NCBI RefSeq assembly: GCF_007625205.1
Contig: NZ_VMNI01000004.1
Span: 62,001-126,000, forward strand
DNA: 64,000 nt
Direction: 5' to 3'
Source of the DNA: Denitromonas ohlonensis
GTDB lineage: Bacteria; Pseudomonadota; Gammaproteobacteria; Burkholderiales; Rhodocyclaceae
Below are positions 1 to 8,060 of this stretch, in pieces. The position numbers and the translations under genes are program-made. The notes beneath the pieces were generated by a model. That model ran no database searches. It was not told the origin of the DNA and saw only the letters and a list, made by a program, of their open reading frames with translations. The stretch's first letter is position 1; the number at the start of each line of letters is the position of its first letter.

Positions 1-165
1 CGCGGCACGGTCGGCGCGGGCGAGGAACAGGGCCAGCACGCCGAAGGCGATATAGCGCCCGGCCGCCAGCATCACGCCGGAGTAGTCCGGCAACATCAGC
101 GGCACGATGAACACCAGCCCCCACAGCAGCCCGGCGCCAAGGGCGGCGCTCAGACCCGCGAGCAT
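1..165 (-). CDS. DMT/EamA family transporter, N-terminal part (runs off window start)
   Basis: The first about 55 codons of an inner-membrane exporter are present; the rest lies before base 1. The translation begins MLAGLSAALGAGLLWGLVF and has two hydrophobic segments (about residues 4-24 and 32-49) with the small-residue pattern of EamA/DMT proteins. Members export amino acids, metabolites or drugs; the substrate cannot be told here. The start at 165 is the only in-frame ATG before the first membrane segment; another ATG at 197 is in a different frame and soon stops. It lies about 70 bp downstream of an AraC regulator on the same strand, which may control it. Confidence 0.6.
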   Translation of the reverse strand, partial: MLAGLSAALGAGLLWGLVFIVPLMLPDYSGVMLAAGRYIAFGVLALFLARADRAA

Positions 166-237
166 GCGCTCGCCGAAGCGGACAGAAAGAAGGACATGAT
201 CGGCCTGAGGGCTGTGAATGAGCCGTCAGACTAGGGC

Positions 238-1059
238 TTAGCGGCGCGCCGGTCTTGTACCGATTTGCGCTTGATACTCGGCGGGCGTCACGCCGTAGGC
301 CTGGCGAAACCAGCGGGTGAGGTGGCTCTGGTCGGTGAAGCCGGCGTCCAGCGCGACATCCAGCGGTCGCTGTGCGCCGGCCAGCAACTGCTTGGCGCGC
401 AACACCCGGCGCGCCTGCACATAGCGGTGCGGGCTGAGGTGGAAGTGGTTGGCGAAGGCGCGGGCAAAGTGGTGCATCGACAATCCGGCGATGGCGGCGA
501 GCTGTTCGAGGTCCAGCGCCTGGTCGAGATGTGCCTCGATGTAGTCCACCACGCGATCGAAGCGCAGCGCCGCCGGATCGGCCACACGGCGCGCATGGCG
601 GCCGTGGCGCTCGGCGATGCCGAGGATGGCGTCGGTCAGTGCGGTCTGGGCGGCCAGCGGCTCGTCGGCTTGCCACATGCGCACGAAGGCAGTCGAGAGC
701 GCGTGCGCCAGCGCCGCGTCCTTGATCGTGGCCTGCGGAAAGTACACCTGCGGCCCGGCAATTGCGCTCATCGCCGCCGGCTGCAGGTACACCATGTGAT
801 AACGCCAGCCGCCCTCGGAGGCGGCCTCGCCGGTGTGCGGCTCGTCGGGGTTGAGCAGCACCAGCGTGGCCGGATCGGCGATGTGGCCGCTGCCGCGATA
901 GCGGAAACGCTCGACCCCGCTGGCGATCACGCCGACCGAGAAGCCCTCATGCACATGCGCCGAAAAGGCGTGCTCGATCAGCCGCGCGGTGTACAGCTCC
1001 ACGCCCGGCAAAAAGGGCGCCGGGCGGAAGGTGACGAATTCGCCGGGGTGTTCGAACAT
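238..1059 (-). CDS. AraC family transcriptional regulator
   Basis: 273 residues with a cupin-like sensing half (about 10-150; HEGFSVGVIASGVERFRYRG, LLNPDEPHTG) and a two-helix-turn-helix AraC DNA-binding half (about 165-265; LEQLAAIAGLSMHHFARAF and DVALDAGFTDQSHLTRWFRQ, ending YGVTPAEYQ). Length and layout match regulators of the AraC-ligand-binding type often placed next to amino-acid exporters. It is immediately upstream of a DMT exporter gene on the same strand, so control of that exporter is the natural guess. The ligand is unknown. The start at 1059 leaves a normal N-terminus ahead of the cupin strands. Confidence 0.88.
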   Translation of the reverse strand: MFEHPGEFVTFRPAPFLPGVELYTARLIEHAFSAHVHEGFSVGVIASGVERFRYRGSGHIADPATLVLLNPDEPHTGEAASEGGWRYHMVYLQPAAMSAIAGPQVYFPQATIKDAALAHALSTAFVRMWQADEPLAAQTALTDAILGIAERHGRHARRVADPAALRFDRVVDYIEAHLDQALDLEQLAAIAGLSMHHFARAFANHFHLSPHRYVQARRVLRAKQLLAGAQRPLDVALDAGFTDQSHLTRWFRQAYGVTPAEYQAQIGTRPARR

Positions 1060-1107
1060 GGGCGGGGCGTGTTGGGCAGGAGCCCCGATTCTACGCCCCG
1101 CGCCGGG

Positions 1108-1596
1108 TCAGTCGTGCCGGGCGCTCGGGATCGGCGTGCTGAGCCAGCGGCCCAGTGTGGGTGGGTCGATCAGCCCGCTGCGGGCCTGGCGGGGCTGGCC
1201 GGCGGGGTAGAAATAGCTGCGCGGCAGCTCGCCGAACCAGGCGGGGTCGACGCGCTGGCGCAGGCGCTCGGGCTCGCTGGCGTCGAAGGCCCAGTGTTCC
1301 AGATCGGTCAGGCCGAAGCGCTTGAGCAGTACGTCAGCCTCGGCGTGGCGCTCGGGGTCGTCGGTGACGATCAGCACCAGGCGCTGGCGGGCGCGGGCGT
1401 CGGTGAGCGTGCCGAATAGCGCCAACTCCTTGAGGCAGGGGGGGCAGTCCACCGACCACAGCACCAGCACGAAGTCGCTGCCGGCGCGGCGGGCCTCGAT
1501 CTGCGCGAGGCTGTCGGCGCCGAAGGCATTGAACTCGGCCAGCGCAGGGCGCGTGAGCAGGAGCAGGCCGATGAAGAGTGCGGCGAGGCGCGTCAT
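1108..1596 (-). CDS. Secreted thioredoxin-like protein (TlpA/redoxin type)
   Basis: 162 residues. A signal peptide (MTRLAALFIGLLLLTRPALA) precedes a thioredoxin fold with a CPPC redox motif at about residues 51-54 (VLWSVDCPPCLKEL). The open frame extends much further upstream, but the start at 1596 is chosen because it gives the signal peptide and overlaps the stop of the preceding gene by four bases (ATGA coupling). It is the last gene of a three-gene minus-strand operon after a TonB-dependent receptor and a secreted beta-propeller protein that carries a cysteine cluster. A role in reducing or loading that partner in the periplasm is inference. The usual cis-proline region after the active site is weakly conserved, so family placement is firm only at the thioredoxin-fold level. 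Confidence 0.72.
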   Translation of the reverse strand: MTRLAALFIGLLLLTRPALAEFNAFGADSLAQIEARRAGSDFVLVLWSVDCPPCLKELALFGTLTDARARQRLVLIVTDDPERHAEADVLLKRFGLTDLEHWAFDASEPERLRQRVDPAWFGELPRSYFYPAGQPRQARSGLIDPPTLGRWLSTPIPSARHD

Positions 1597-2846
1597 GGTG
1601 CCGGCACCGGGATCAGGCGATAGCCATCGGCCTGGGTTTGCCAGGAGAGGAACAGCTCGCCCTGGCGGACGATCATCAGCGGGTGGTCGGAGCCGCCTGC
1701 GGTGCTGGCCAGCGTGCGCTCGGGCGACCAATGCTGGCCGCCGTCTTTTGATTCGCTGATCAGCAGGACCGTGCCATTTGGCTGCAGGGCTTTCCAGGCG
1801 ACGAAGACCCGACCGTTGCCGAGCGCGCGCACTTGCGGTCGGCTGGCGCCGGGCTGATGGGAGAGGCGGTGGGCGGCGCTGCGTTTGCCGGTGGCCGGGT
1901 CGATGCGGCCGTAGTGCAGGCCGGGCGCTTTGCCGCCGCCGGCGAACCACACCATGTGCGCTTGACCGCCTGTATCGACGCTCAGGTCGGGGCCGTGATG
2001 CGGGCAACCTTCAATCACCCAGCCGTCGTCGGTGGCGCGCATGGGCTCGGCGACGGGAAGCGTGGCGGGGTCGAGTCGGGCGATCGCGTGGTCGCGCTGA
2101 TTGACCGGGAACACATGGCGCCACAGCGCCAGCGGTGGGCGCTCGCCGTCGGTGGCGAGCGCGATGCGGCAGCATTCGCAGCTGTGGTCGGCGAGCTTCT
2201 GGTTGGGGGCGAAGCTGGCGCCGTCGTTGTGGGACGTGGCGGTGTAGATGGCCGCGCCGGCGTAGTCGGTGCCGCTTTGCTTGGCGAGGGCGAGGTCGCG
2301 CTTGTCGATCCACGTCAGGGTGATGCGCCCGGCACCGTCGACGATGAGCGAATCGAAGCGGTGGCTGATCGGTGCGCGGTCGTCGTTGACGGTAATTGGC
2401 GCCTCGAAGCGCCCGCCGCCATCGCTTGAGCGGGCAAAGCGGATATCGCCGGCGTAGGCGCCGGCGATCTTCTGCGTCCAGCTCACCACCAGCGTGCCGG
2501 CGGGGGTGAAGGCGATCTTGGGGCGGTTTTCGCCGTCGCTGTAGATCGACTCGGCCTGCGGATTCACGGCCACGGCGGGGGCAAAGCGGTTTTCACCATC
2601 CTCGCCATGGGTGACATACACATGGCCGCCCTGCACAAAAGCCAGCCACAGCCGGCCTTGCGCGTCGAAGGCCGGGCTGGGCGCGCGGCCGCAGTGGGGC
2701 GAGGGCAGGGCCGCGGCATCCTGACACTGGGCGAGGGTCGGGCCGCCGGCGGCGGCAGCGTGGCCGCCGTGCGAGGCGGCCGTGGCCGTGCCGGCGATCA
2801 GCGGTGAGAGCAGTAGCGCAAGGCGCAGGGCGTTGGGGGCGTGCAT
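1593..2846 (-). CDS. Secreted sialidase-like beta-propeller protein with CECC and CPHH motifs
   Basis: 417 residues: signal peptide (about 1-24), a short SHGGH stretch, then BNR/Asp-box-like repeats (RSSDGGGRF near 140, SKDGGQHWS near 370) typical of a six-bladed sialidase-type propeller. No sialidase catalytic set is evident, so the common label exo-alpha-sialidase is probably misleading. Two unusual clusters stand out: HSCECC at about 222-226 and GCPHHG at about 280-285, plus cysteines at about 41 and 52. These could bind a metal or haem or form disulfides served by the thioredoxin encoded next. The gene follows the TonB-dependent receptor by one base and overlaps the thioredoxin gene, so all three are probably co-translated. 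Function is unknown; a metal or cofactor acquisition role is inferred from context. Confidence 0.7.
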   Translation of the reverse strand: MHAPNALRLALLLSPLIAGTATAASHGGHAAAAGGPTLAQCQDAAALPSPHCGRAPSPAFDAQGRLWLAFVQGGHVYVTHGEDGENRFAPAVAVNPQAESIYSDGENRPKIAFTPAGTLVVSWTQKIAGAYAGDIRFARSSDGGGRFEAPITVNDDRAPISHRFDSLIVDGAGRITLTWIDKRDLALAKQSGTDYAGAAIYTATSHNDGASFAPNQKLADHSCECCRIALATDGERPPLALWRHVFPVNQRDHAIARLDPATLPVAEPMRATDDGWVIEGCPHHGPDLSVDTGGQAHMVWFAGGGKAPGLHYGRIDPATGKRSAAHRLSHQPGASRPQVRALGNGRVFVAWKALQPNGTVLLISESKDGGQHWSPERTLASTAGGSDHPLMIVRQGELFLSWQTQADGYRLIPVPAP

Positions 2847-5131
2847 CAGAAGCTCAGCTTGGCTTCGACATACAGCGTGCGCTGCGGCCAGGGGTGGGCG
2901 ACGAAGGCCTCGTCGTTGAAGAGGTTGTCGATGCCCACCGCGAGGTGGCCGGTTTGGGTGACCCGCCAGGTGGCCTTGAGGTCGACAAACAGGTAGTCGT
3001 CCTGCGCGCCGTACACATTGCTTTCCTTGTCCGAGTTGTCGAGGTTGCCATAGCTGTTGCTGGCGTAGCGCAGGCCGAGCGAGGTGTCGAGCGTGTCGCC
3101 GACATGCCAGGTGGCGAGCAGGTTGGCGCGCCAGCGCGGCATGCGCGGGAAGATCTTGCCCTCGGTGCTCGGGTCGGCGCTGTTCTTGACGATCTTGCTG
3201 TCGGTCCAGGTGATGTTGGCGTTGAGGTCGACCGGCAGGGCGAAGACGCGGTTCTGTTGCAGCACCAGCTCAAGCCCGGTGGTGCGCACCTTGTCGACGG
3301 GCAGGAAGGTGCTCACGCTGTTGATGACGTCGGTCTGGCTCCAGATGGCGTCCTTGACGTTTTCATGGAACAGGTTGGCGCGCACAAAGCCGTTGGCCAG
3401 CATGCGCTCGACCATGAAGTTGTGATGAATGCCGACCTCGGGGCGCAGCTTTGCGTTGGCGATGGTGCTGCTGTTGATCTTCTCTTCGTTGCTGAACAGC
3501 TCTTCGACGATCGGGAAGCGGTAGGCGCGGCCGAGCGAGTAGCGCAGCTGCCACGCGTCTGCGGGCTGGAAGCCGAGCGAGAACTTGGGCGAGAAGCCGG
3601 TGGCGTCGCGGTCTTCGAAGTCGAGCAGGGCGGCGGTCTTGTGCTTGTAGTAGAAGCCGTCATAGGTCTGCCATTGCTCGTAACGCGCGCCGACGGCCAT
3701 ATCCCACTGCGGCGCAAAGTCCCAGCCCCACTGGCCGAACATGGCGTGGGTGCGGGTCTTGCCGCCGGTGGTCTGGTTGTGCACCGACTTGGCGCCGACG
3801 GTGTAGTCGGTGGAGTCGTAGCTGTCGATGGCCAGGCTGTTGCGGTCGAAGTGGTAGCCGGTGACGAAGTTCATGTCGTCGCGGCCGGCGAAGCGGTCGG
3901 TGCGGGCTTTCACATCCAGCGACAGCCAGCCGGTGTCTTCGTAATCCGACACCGAGCCGGCGGTGGTGTAGGTCGGGTCGTCGGGGTTCTTGTTTGAGCT
4001 GCGGGTGTGATCCTTGAGCACATCGAAGTGGCTCAGGTTGGTCTCCAGCGTCCAGCCGCTGTGGCCGAGCGGGCCTTCCAGGCCAAGGCCGAGTTGCAGG
4101 GTCTGGCGGATCTGGTCGCTGACCGCGAAGTGGCTCGAGCTCACGCTGAAGCCGGCGCCGTTATAGACCGCGTTGCCACTCCACACCGTGTTGCCGGCGG
4201 CATCGCGCAGATAGTTGGTGGGGCGGGTGCGCCAGTCGCGGTCTTCATAGGCGACGGTGGCGGTGGCCTGCCATTCGCCCAGGGTGTAGCCAAGCTTGAA
4301 CTTGGTCAGGTCGGTGAGGGTGGCGGCGGGGCCGGAGTCGCCCACCCAGATCACGTCGCTGCTCTGGCTGTCGCGGCCACGGACGGCGCCATCCGTGATG
4401 ACGGTCGCTCCGCCGGCCGGCGTACCCACGCTGCGGCTGCGGAAGGTCTGCGGCTGGCCCTTGTTTTCCAGATGGTTGTGGAACACGAACAGGCGCAGGT
4501 CACCGAAGGCGTCGCCAAAGGCGAGGTATTCGCGGTGGCCCGAGTAGGTCTGGTCGGCGCCGAGGTGGTCGAACTGCTGGTGGAAGCTCGCGGCTTCGGC
4601 GTGCAGCACGCGCTCGGTGGGCAGTTTGGTCTTCATGTTGACCACGCCGCCCATGGCGTTGCCGCTGTATTCGGCGGAGAAGGGACCATAGATGACCTCG
4701 GCCGATTCCAGCTCGTCGGTCGCCACCAGACCCCAGCGCGGCGCGCCCGACCAACGAGTCTCGAGCAGCGAATGCAGCGGCATACCGTCGGCAAAGACCA
4801 TGGTGCGTGCGGTCTGGAACATGTTGGCGCCGCGCATGGCGACCGTGCCGTTGGAGTCGCCGATGTAGCGCTTGCGCACCACCATGCTCGGTTCGTACTT
4901 GAACACATCCTCGACCGAGGTCGCGTTGACCTGCTCGGCCTGCTCGGGGCTGATCAGGACGGACGGGCTGGTGAAGTGGGTGGGCGAATCGACCGTGCCG
5001 GTAACCACCACGTCGCGCAGTTGCGTGACACCGTCGGCCAGGGCGGTCGGGGGCAGGCAGATTACGAGCAAGGCCGCGGTGAGGGTGTGGCGTGGAAAGG
5101 GTGCGGGCAGGGCGTAAGCGCGGATCAACAT
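2846..5131 (-). CDS. TonB-dependent outer-membrane receptor
   Basis: 761 residues. A signal peptide ends near ALADGV; a TonB-box-like segment (LRDVVVTGTV) and plug domain follow (about 40-170; VEDVFKYEPSMVVRKR, MRGANMFQTARTMVFADG, AEYSGNAMGGVVNM), then a beta-barrel ending in a C-terminal aromatic (YVEAKLSF), as expected for OMP assembly. It transports a scarce ligand across the outer membrane using TonB energy. The ligand is not identifiable; Met residues in the plug and the cysteine-rich partner downstream are compatible with a metal such as copper, but this is inference. It is first gene of an operon with the propeller and thioredoxin genes. The upstream region is strikingly AT-rich for this genome. 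Confidence 0.9.
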   Translation of the reverse strand: MLIRAYALPAPFPRHTLTAALLVICLPPTALADGVTQLRDVVVTGTVDSPTHFTSPSVLISPEQAEQVNATSVEDVFKYEPSMVVRKRYIGDSNGTVAMRGANMFQTARTMVFADGMPLHSLLETRWSGAPRWGLVATDELESAEVIYGPFSAEYSGNAMGGVVNMKTKLPTERVLHAEAASFHQQFDHLGADQTYSGHREYLAFGDAFGDLRLFVFHNHLENKGQPQTFRSRSVGTPAGGATVITDGAVRGRDSQSSDVIWVGDSGPAATLTDLTKFKLGYTLGEWQATATVAYEDRDWRTRPTNYLRDAAGNTVWSGNAVYNGAGFSVSSSHFAVSDQIRQTLQLGLGLEGPLGHSGWTLETNLSHFDVLKDHTRSSNKNPDDPTYTTAGSVSDYEDTGWLSLDVKARTDRFAGRDDMNFVTGYHFDRNSLAIDSYDSTDYTVGAKSVHNQTTGGKTRTHAMFGQWGWDFAPQWDMAVGARYEQWQTYDGFYYKHKTAALLDFEDRDATGFSPKFSLGFQPADAWQLRYSLGRAYRFPIVEELFSNEEKINSSTIANAKLRPEVGIHHNFMVERMLANGFVRANLFHENVKDAIWSQTDVINSVSTFLPVDKVRTTGLELVLQQNRVFALPVDLNANITWTDSKIVKNSADPSTEGKIFPRMPRWRANLLATWHVGDTLDTSLGLRYASNSYGNLDNSDKESNVYGAQDDYLFVDLKATWRVTQTGHLAVGIDNLFNDEAFVAHPWPQRTLYVEAKLSF

Positions 5132-5180
5132 CTTCGAGAGTCCTTGACGGTGGGCCGGGGGTGGGCGGGAGGATTTTTAA

Positions 5181-5199
5181 GATACATCAAGAATGCATC
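5181..5199 (-). promoter_or_regulatory. Candidate operator upstream of the TonB receptor operon
   Basis: An imperfect inverted repeat, GATACAT-CAAGA-ATGCATC (6 of 7 positions pair), lies about 50 bp upstream of the receptor start in an AT-rich patch (about 5171-5240) in an otherwise GC-rich window. It does not match a Fur box well. A -10/-35 pair could be drawn in the AT tract but is not convincing. Confidence 0.3.
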
Positions 5200-5285
5200 A
5201 AATAAAAATAAAGATACTTATTGTATGAATCTATTTCCCGAAAACCCGTGATCGCGACGATCCGTCGCAGCGCCGGCGGTGCGCC

Positions 5286-5320
5286 AAAAAACATCGGGCA
5301 GCCCGATGGGCTGCCCGATG
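5286..5320 (-). terminator. Rho-independent terminator of the BI-1 family gene
   Basis: Perfect 13-bp arms, CATCGGGCAGCCC and GGGCTGCCCGATG, separated by GAT (5292-5320), followed on the minus strand by six T (A run at 5286-5291). It lies 36 bp after the stop codon at 5357 and insulates this gene from the TonB operon promoter region. Confidence 0.93.
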
Positions 5321-5356
5321 TGGATGCCAGAAGCCCCGCGCAGCGGGGTGGAGCGC

Positions 5357-6034
5357 TTAGTCGTCGTTCATGAAGCCCAGCAGGTGCAGCAGGCTGGTGA
5401 AGAGGTTGAAGATCGACACGAACAGCGTGACGGTGGCCATGATGTAGTTGGTTTCACCGCCGTGGATGATGTTGGAGGTCTCATACAGGATGAGGCCGGA
5501 CATCAGCAGCACGAAGGCGGCCGACACGGTCAGCGACAGGGCCGGGATGCTGAAGAAGATCGCGCCCAGGCCGGCCAGGAAGGCGACGATGATGCCCACC
5601 ATCAGGAAGCCGCCCATGAAGGAGAAGTCCTTGCGGGTGGTCAGCGCGTAGCCCGACAGACCGAGGAAGATGGCGCCAGTGGCGGCCATGGCAGTCATGA
5701 CGGTTTGCGTGCCGTTGGGCATGTTGAGGTAGTGGCTGATGATCGGGCCCAGGGTGTAGCCCATGAAGCCGGTCAGCGCGAACACGGCGACGATACCGCC
5801 GGCGCTGTTGCGCAGCTTGCTGGTCAGGAACAGCAGGCCGAAGTAGCCGACCAGGGTGATGATCATGCCCGGGTGCGGCAGGGCCAACGCCATCGACACA
5901 CCCGCGGTCAGGGCCGAGAACAGCAGCGTGACCGACAACAGCATGTAGGTGTTGCGGATGACCTTGTTGGTCGCCAGGACCGAGCTTTGCTGGCCGCGAC
6001 CGACGTCGGTGGGGAAGGGGGAAGTGCGGTTCAT
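5357..6034 (-). CDS. Bax inhibitor-1/YccA family inner-membrane protein
   Basis: 225 residues with seven predicted membrane segments and BI-1/UPF0005 family features (NTYMLLSVTLLFSALTAGVS near the first helix, GFMGYTLGPIISHYL, ALSLTVSAAFVLLMSGLILY, a C-terminal charged end FMNDD). Bacterial members (YccA, YbhL) are linked to FtsH-dependent membrane-protein quality control and ion flux; the exact role here is not known. The open frame extends 23 codons upstream, but the ATG at 6034 is preceded by a GGAG ribosome site and starts the conserved MNRTSPF N-terminus. It has its own terminator and is divergent from an NhaR-type regulator. Confidence 0.9.
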   Translation of the reverse strand: MNRTSPFPTDVGRGQQSSVLATNKVIRNTYMLLSVTLLFSALTAGVSMALALPHPGMIITLVGYFGLLFLTSKLRNSAGGIVAVFALTGFMGYTLGPIISHYLNMPNGTQTVMTAMAATGAIFLGLSGYALTTRKDFSFMGGFLMVGIIVAFLAGLGAIFFSIPALSLTVSAAFVLLMSGLILYETSNIIHGGETNYIMATVTLFVSIFNLFTSLLHLLGFMNDD

Positions 6035-6200
6035 GGTGCGCTCCGTATGGTTTCTGATGTTTGTTGCCGGCTGGCGGGTCGCCCGAAGCGAAGCCTCGCT
6101 CAAAAGCCGTTTCTACGCGTTGCAGTGTAGTCGTAGTGATTGGTACGAACAAATCGAATAAAGTTCATGTGTTGTTAGAAAAATCCGAGGTGTTGGTGGC

Positions 6201-7130
6201 ATGGCTACACTCAACTACAAGCATTTGCGCTACTTCTGGATGGTGGCCAAGGCCGGCAGCATTGCCCGCGCCAGTGAGCAGCTGCACCTGACGCCGCAGT
6301 CGATCAGCGGTCAGATCACGGCGTTTGAAGAGCGGCTGGGGGTGGCCTTGTTTCAACGTACCGGGCGACGCCTGGTGGTGACCGAGGCGGGCCAGCGCAT
6401 CCTGCGTTACGCGGAGGAGATCTTCGCGCTCGGTGATGAGTTGCTCGATGTATTGCACGACGCCCATGCCGCGCAGGCGCCGCCGTTCCGGGTCGGTATT
6501 GCCGACTCCGTGCCCAAGCAGATGGCCTACCGGCTGGTGGCGCCGACCCTGACGCTGGAGGCGCCGGTGCGGCTGGTGTGTCGCGAGGGGCGATTGGCGC
6601 CACTGCTGGCGGAGTTGTCGGTGCATCACCTCGACATGGTGATTGCTGACCGACCCATGCCGGCGCGTTACAACGTGCGGGCCTACAGCCACTTGCTGGG
6701 TGAAAGCCGGCTGACCGTGATGGCGACACCGGCGCTGCTCGCCCGGTTTGCCGGCGACTTTCCGCGTTGTCTGGACGAGGCGCCGTTTCTGTTGCCGGGC
6801 GAAGACGTGGCGGTGCGCGTGCCGCTGATGCAGTGGTTCGAGGCGGAGCGCTTGCGTCCGCAGATTGTGGGCGAGTTCGACGATAGCGCGCTGCTCAAGG
6901 CTTTTGGCGGTGCGGGGGCCGGATTCTTTTGTGCGCCGAGCGCGGTGGTGCCCGATGTGCAGGCGCAGTACGGCGTGGCGGCGGTGGGCGAGATTCCGGG
7001 GCTGACCGAACAGACCTACGGCATCACCACCGAGCGCAAGCTGACCCATCCGGCGATTGTGGCCATCAGTGCCGCCACCCAGCCGGCGGGGGCGGTCGCC
7101 CCCGCGCGTAAAAAGCGTCGGGGTGGCTGA
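6201..7130 (+). CDS. nhaR: LysR family transcriptional activator, NhaR type
   Basis: 309 residues. The N-terminal winged helix-turn-helix (about 5-65) reads NYKHLRYFWMVAKAGSIARA and LTPQSISGQITAFEERLG, the characteristic NhaR wording. The effector domain contains PFRVGIADSVPKQMAYRLV and ends KLTHPAIVAISAATQ. NhaR activates a Na+/H+ antiporter in response to Na+ in E. coli; in other bacteria the family also controls other envelope or stress genes. No nhaA lies beside it here, so the target is open; the divergent BI-1 gene or the downstream hyi are possible. The last residues (APARKKRRGG) form a basic tail. Confidence 0.88.
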   Translation: MATLNYKHLRYFWMVAKAGSIARASEQLHLTPQSISGQITAFEERLGVALFQRTGRRLVVTEAGQRILRYAEEIFALGDELLDVLHDAHAAQAPPFRVGIADSVPKQMAYRLVAPTLTLEAPVRLVCREGRLAPLLAELSVHHLDMVIADRPMPARYNVRAYSHLLGESRLTVMATPALLARFAGDFPRCLDEAPFLLPGEDVAVRVPLMQWFEAERLRPQIVGEFDDSALLKAFGGAGAGFFCAPSAVVPDVQAQYGVAAVGEIPGLTEQTYGITTERKLTHPAIVAISAATQPAGAVAPARKKRRGG

Positions 7131-7199
7131 GCGCGGGTTTCGTGCCGCCGGCGCCGCGGTTATGCTGGCGGCGATTGCCTTTATCGCCGGACCGTCGCC

Positions 7200-7973
7200 A
7201 TGCCAAAGTTTGCCGCCAACCTGACCCTGCTGTTCAACGAGCAGGCCTTTCTCGATCGCTTTGCCGCCGCGGCGGACGCGGGCTTTGAAGGCGTCGAGTA
7301 CCTGTTTCCCTACGCCTGGCCCGCCGCACAGCTGGTCGAGGCGCTGCAGACCAACGCACTGGTGCAGGTGCTGCACAACCTACCGCCGGGCGACTGGGAC
7401 GCCGGCGAGCGGGGCATTGCCTGTCATCCGGATCGGGTGGGGGAATTTCAGGATGGCGTCGGTCGCGGCATCGATTACGCGCGGGCGCTGGGCTGCCCGC
7501 AACTCAACTGCCTGGCGGGGATTCGGCCCGAGGGTGTGGACCCCGAGCGCGCGCTGGCGACCTTTGTCGACAACCTGCGCTTCGCCGCCAGCGCCTTGAA
7601 GGCGGCCGGCCTGAGGCTGCTGATCGAACCGATCAATACCTTCGATATCCCCGGTTTCTTCCTCAATCGCACCGAGCAGGCCGCGCAGATCGCCGCCGCC
7701 GTGGGTGTGGACAATCTGTTCATCCAGTACGACATCTACCATGCGCAGCGCATGGAGGGCGAGCTGGCCAATACGTTGTCGCGCTATCTGCCGATGATCG
7801 GCCACATGCAGCTGGCCGACACCCCCGGGCGGCATGAGCCGGGCACGGGCGAGATCAACTTTCCCTTTTTGTTCCGGCACATCGATGCGCTCGGCTACAC
7901 GGGCTGGATCGGTTGCGAGTACAAGCCGATCGCCGACACGCTGAGCGGATTGGGCTGGCGGCCGGCGGAGTGA
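7200..7973 (+). CDS. hyi: Hydroxypyruvate isomerase
   Basis: 257 residues, the usual length of Hyi. It converts hydroxypyruvate to tartronate semialdehyde, linking glyoxylate and glycerate metabolism. Xylose-isomerase-like TIM-barrel signatures are clear: PKFAANLTLLFNEQAFLDRF at the N-terminus, FEGVEYLFPY, LLIEPINTFDIPGFFLN with the catalytic/metal Glu near 141, QYDIYHAQRMEGEL, HMQLADTPGRHEPGTGEINF and GCEYKP with the second Glu near 240. No gcl or glxR is adjacent, but two GlxR-type dehydrogenases occur near 31-33 kb and a D-hydroxyacid dehydrogenase at 56 kb. It sits 69 bp after nhaR on the same strand. Confidence 0.92.
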   Translation: MPKFAANLTLLFNEQAFLDRFAAAADAGFEGVEYLFPYAWPAAQLVEALQTNALVQVLHNLPPGDWDAGERGIACHPDRVGEFQDGVGRGIDYARALGCPQLNCLAGIRPEGVDPERALATFVDNLRFAASALKAAGLRLLIEPINTFDIPGFFLNRTEQAAQIAAAVGVDNLFIQYDIYHAQRMEGELANTLSRYLPMIGHMQLADTPGRHEPGTGEINFPFLFRHIDALGYTGWIGCEYKPIADTLSGLGWRPAE

Positions 7974-8060
7974 TTGTGCCTGCATCCGTCATGCGGGCGC
8001 GCTAAACTCTGCGCTTTCAGTGACGGGACGCGCCGGCCTCATTGGCCGGCCGCATGCCAC

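Noticed and set aside
1597-2007. Long N-terminal extension of the thioredoxin-like gene
   Set aside because: It lies in the wrong frame over the propeller gene; the start at 1596 gives a signal peptide and ATGA coupling.
7160-7180. TGGCGGCGATTGCC upstream of hyi as a sigma-54 promoter
   Set aside because: The GG to GC spacing is two bases too short for a -24/-12 element.
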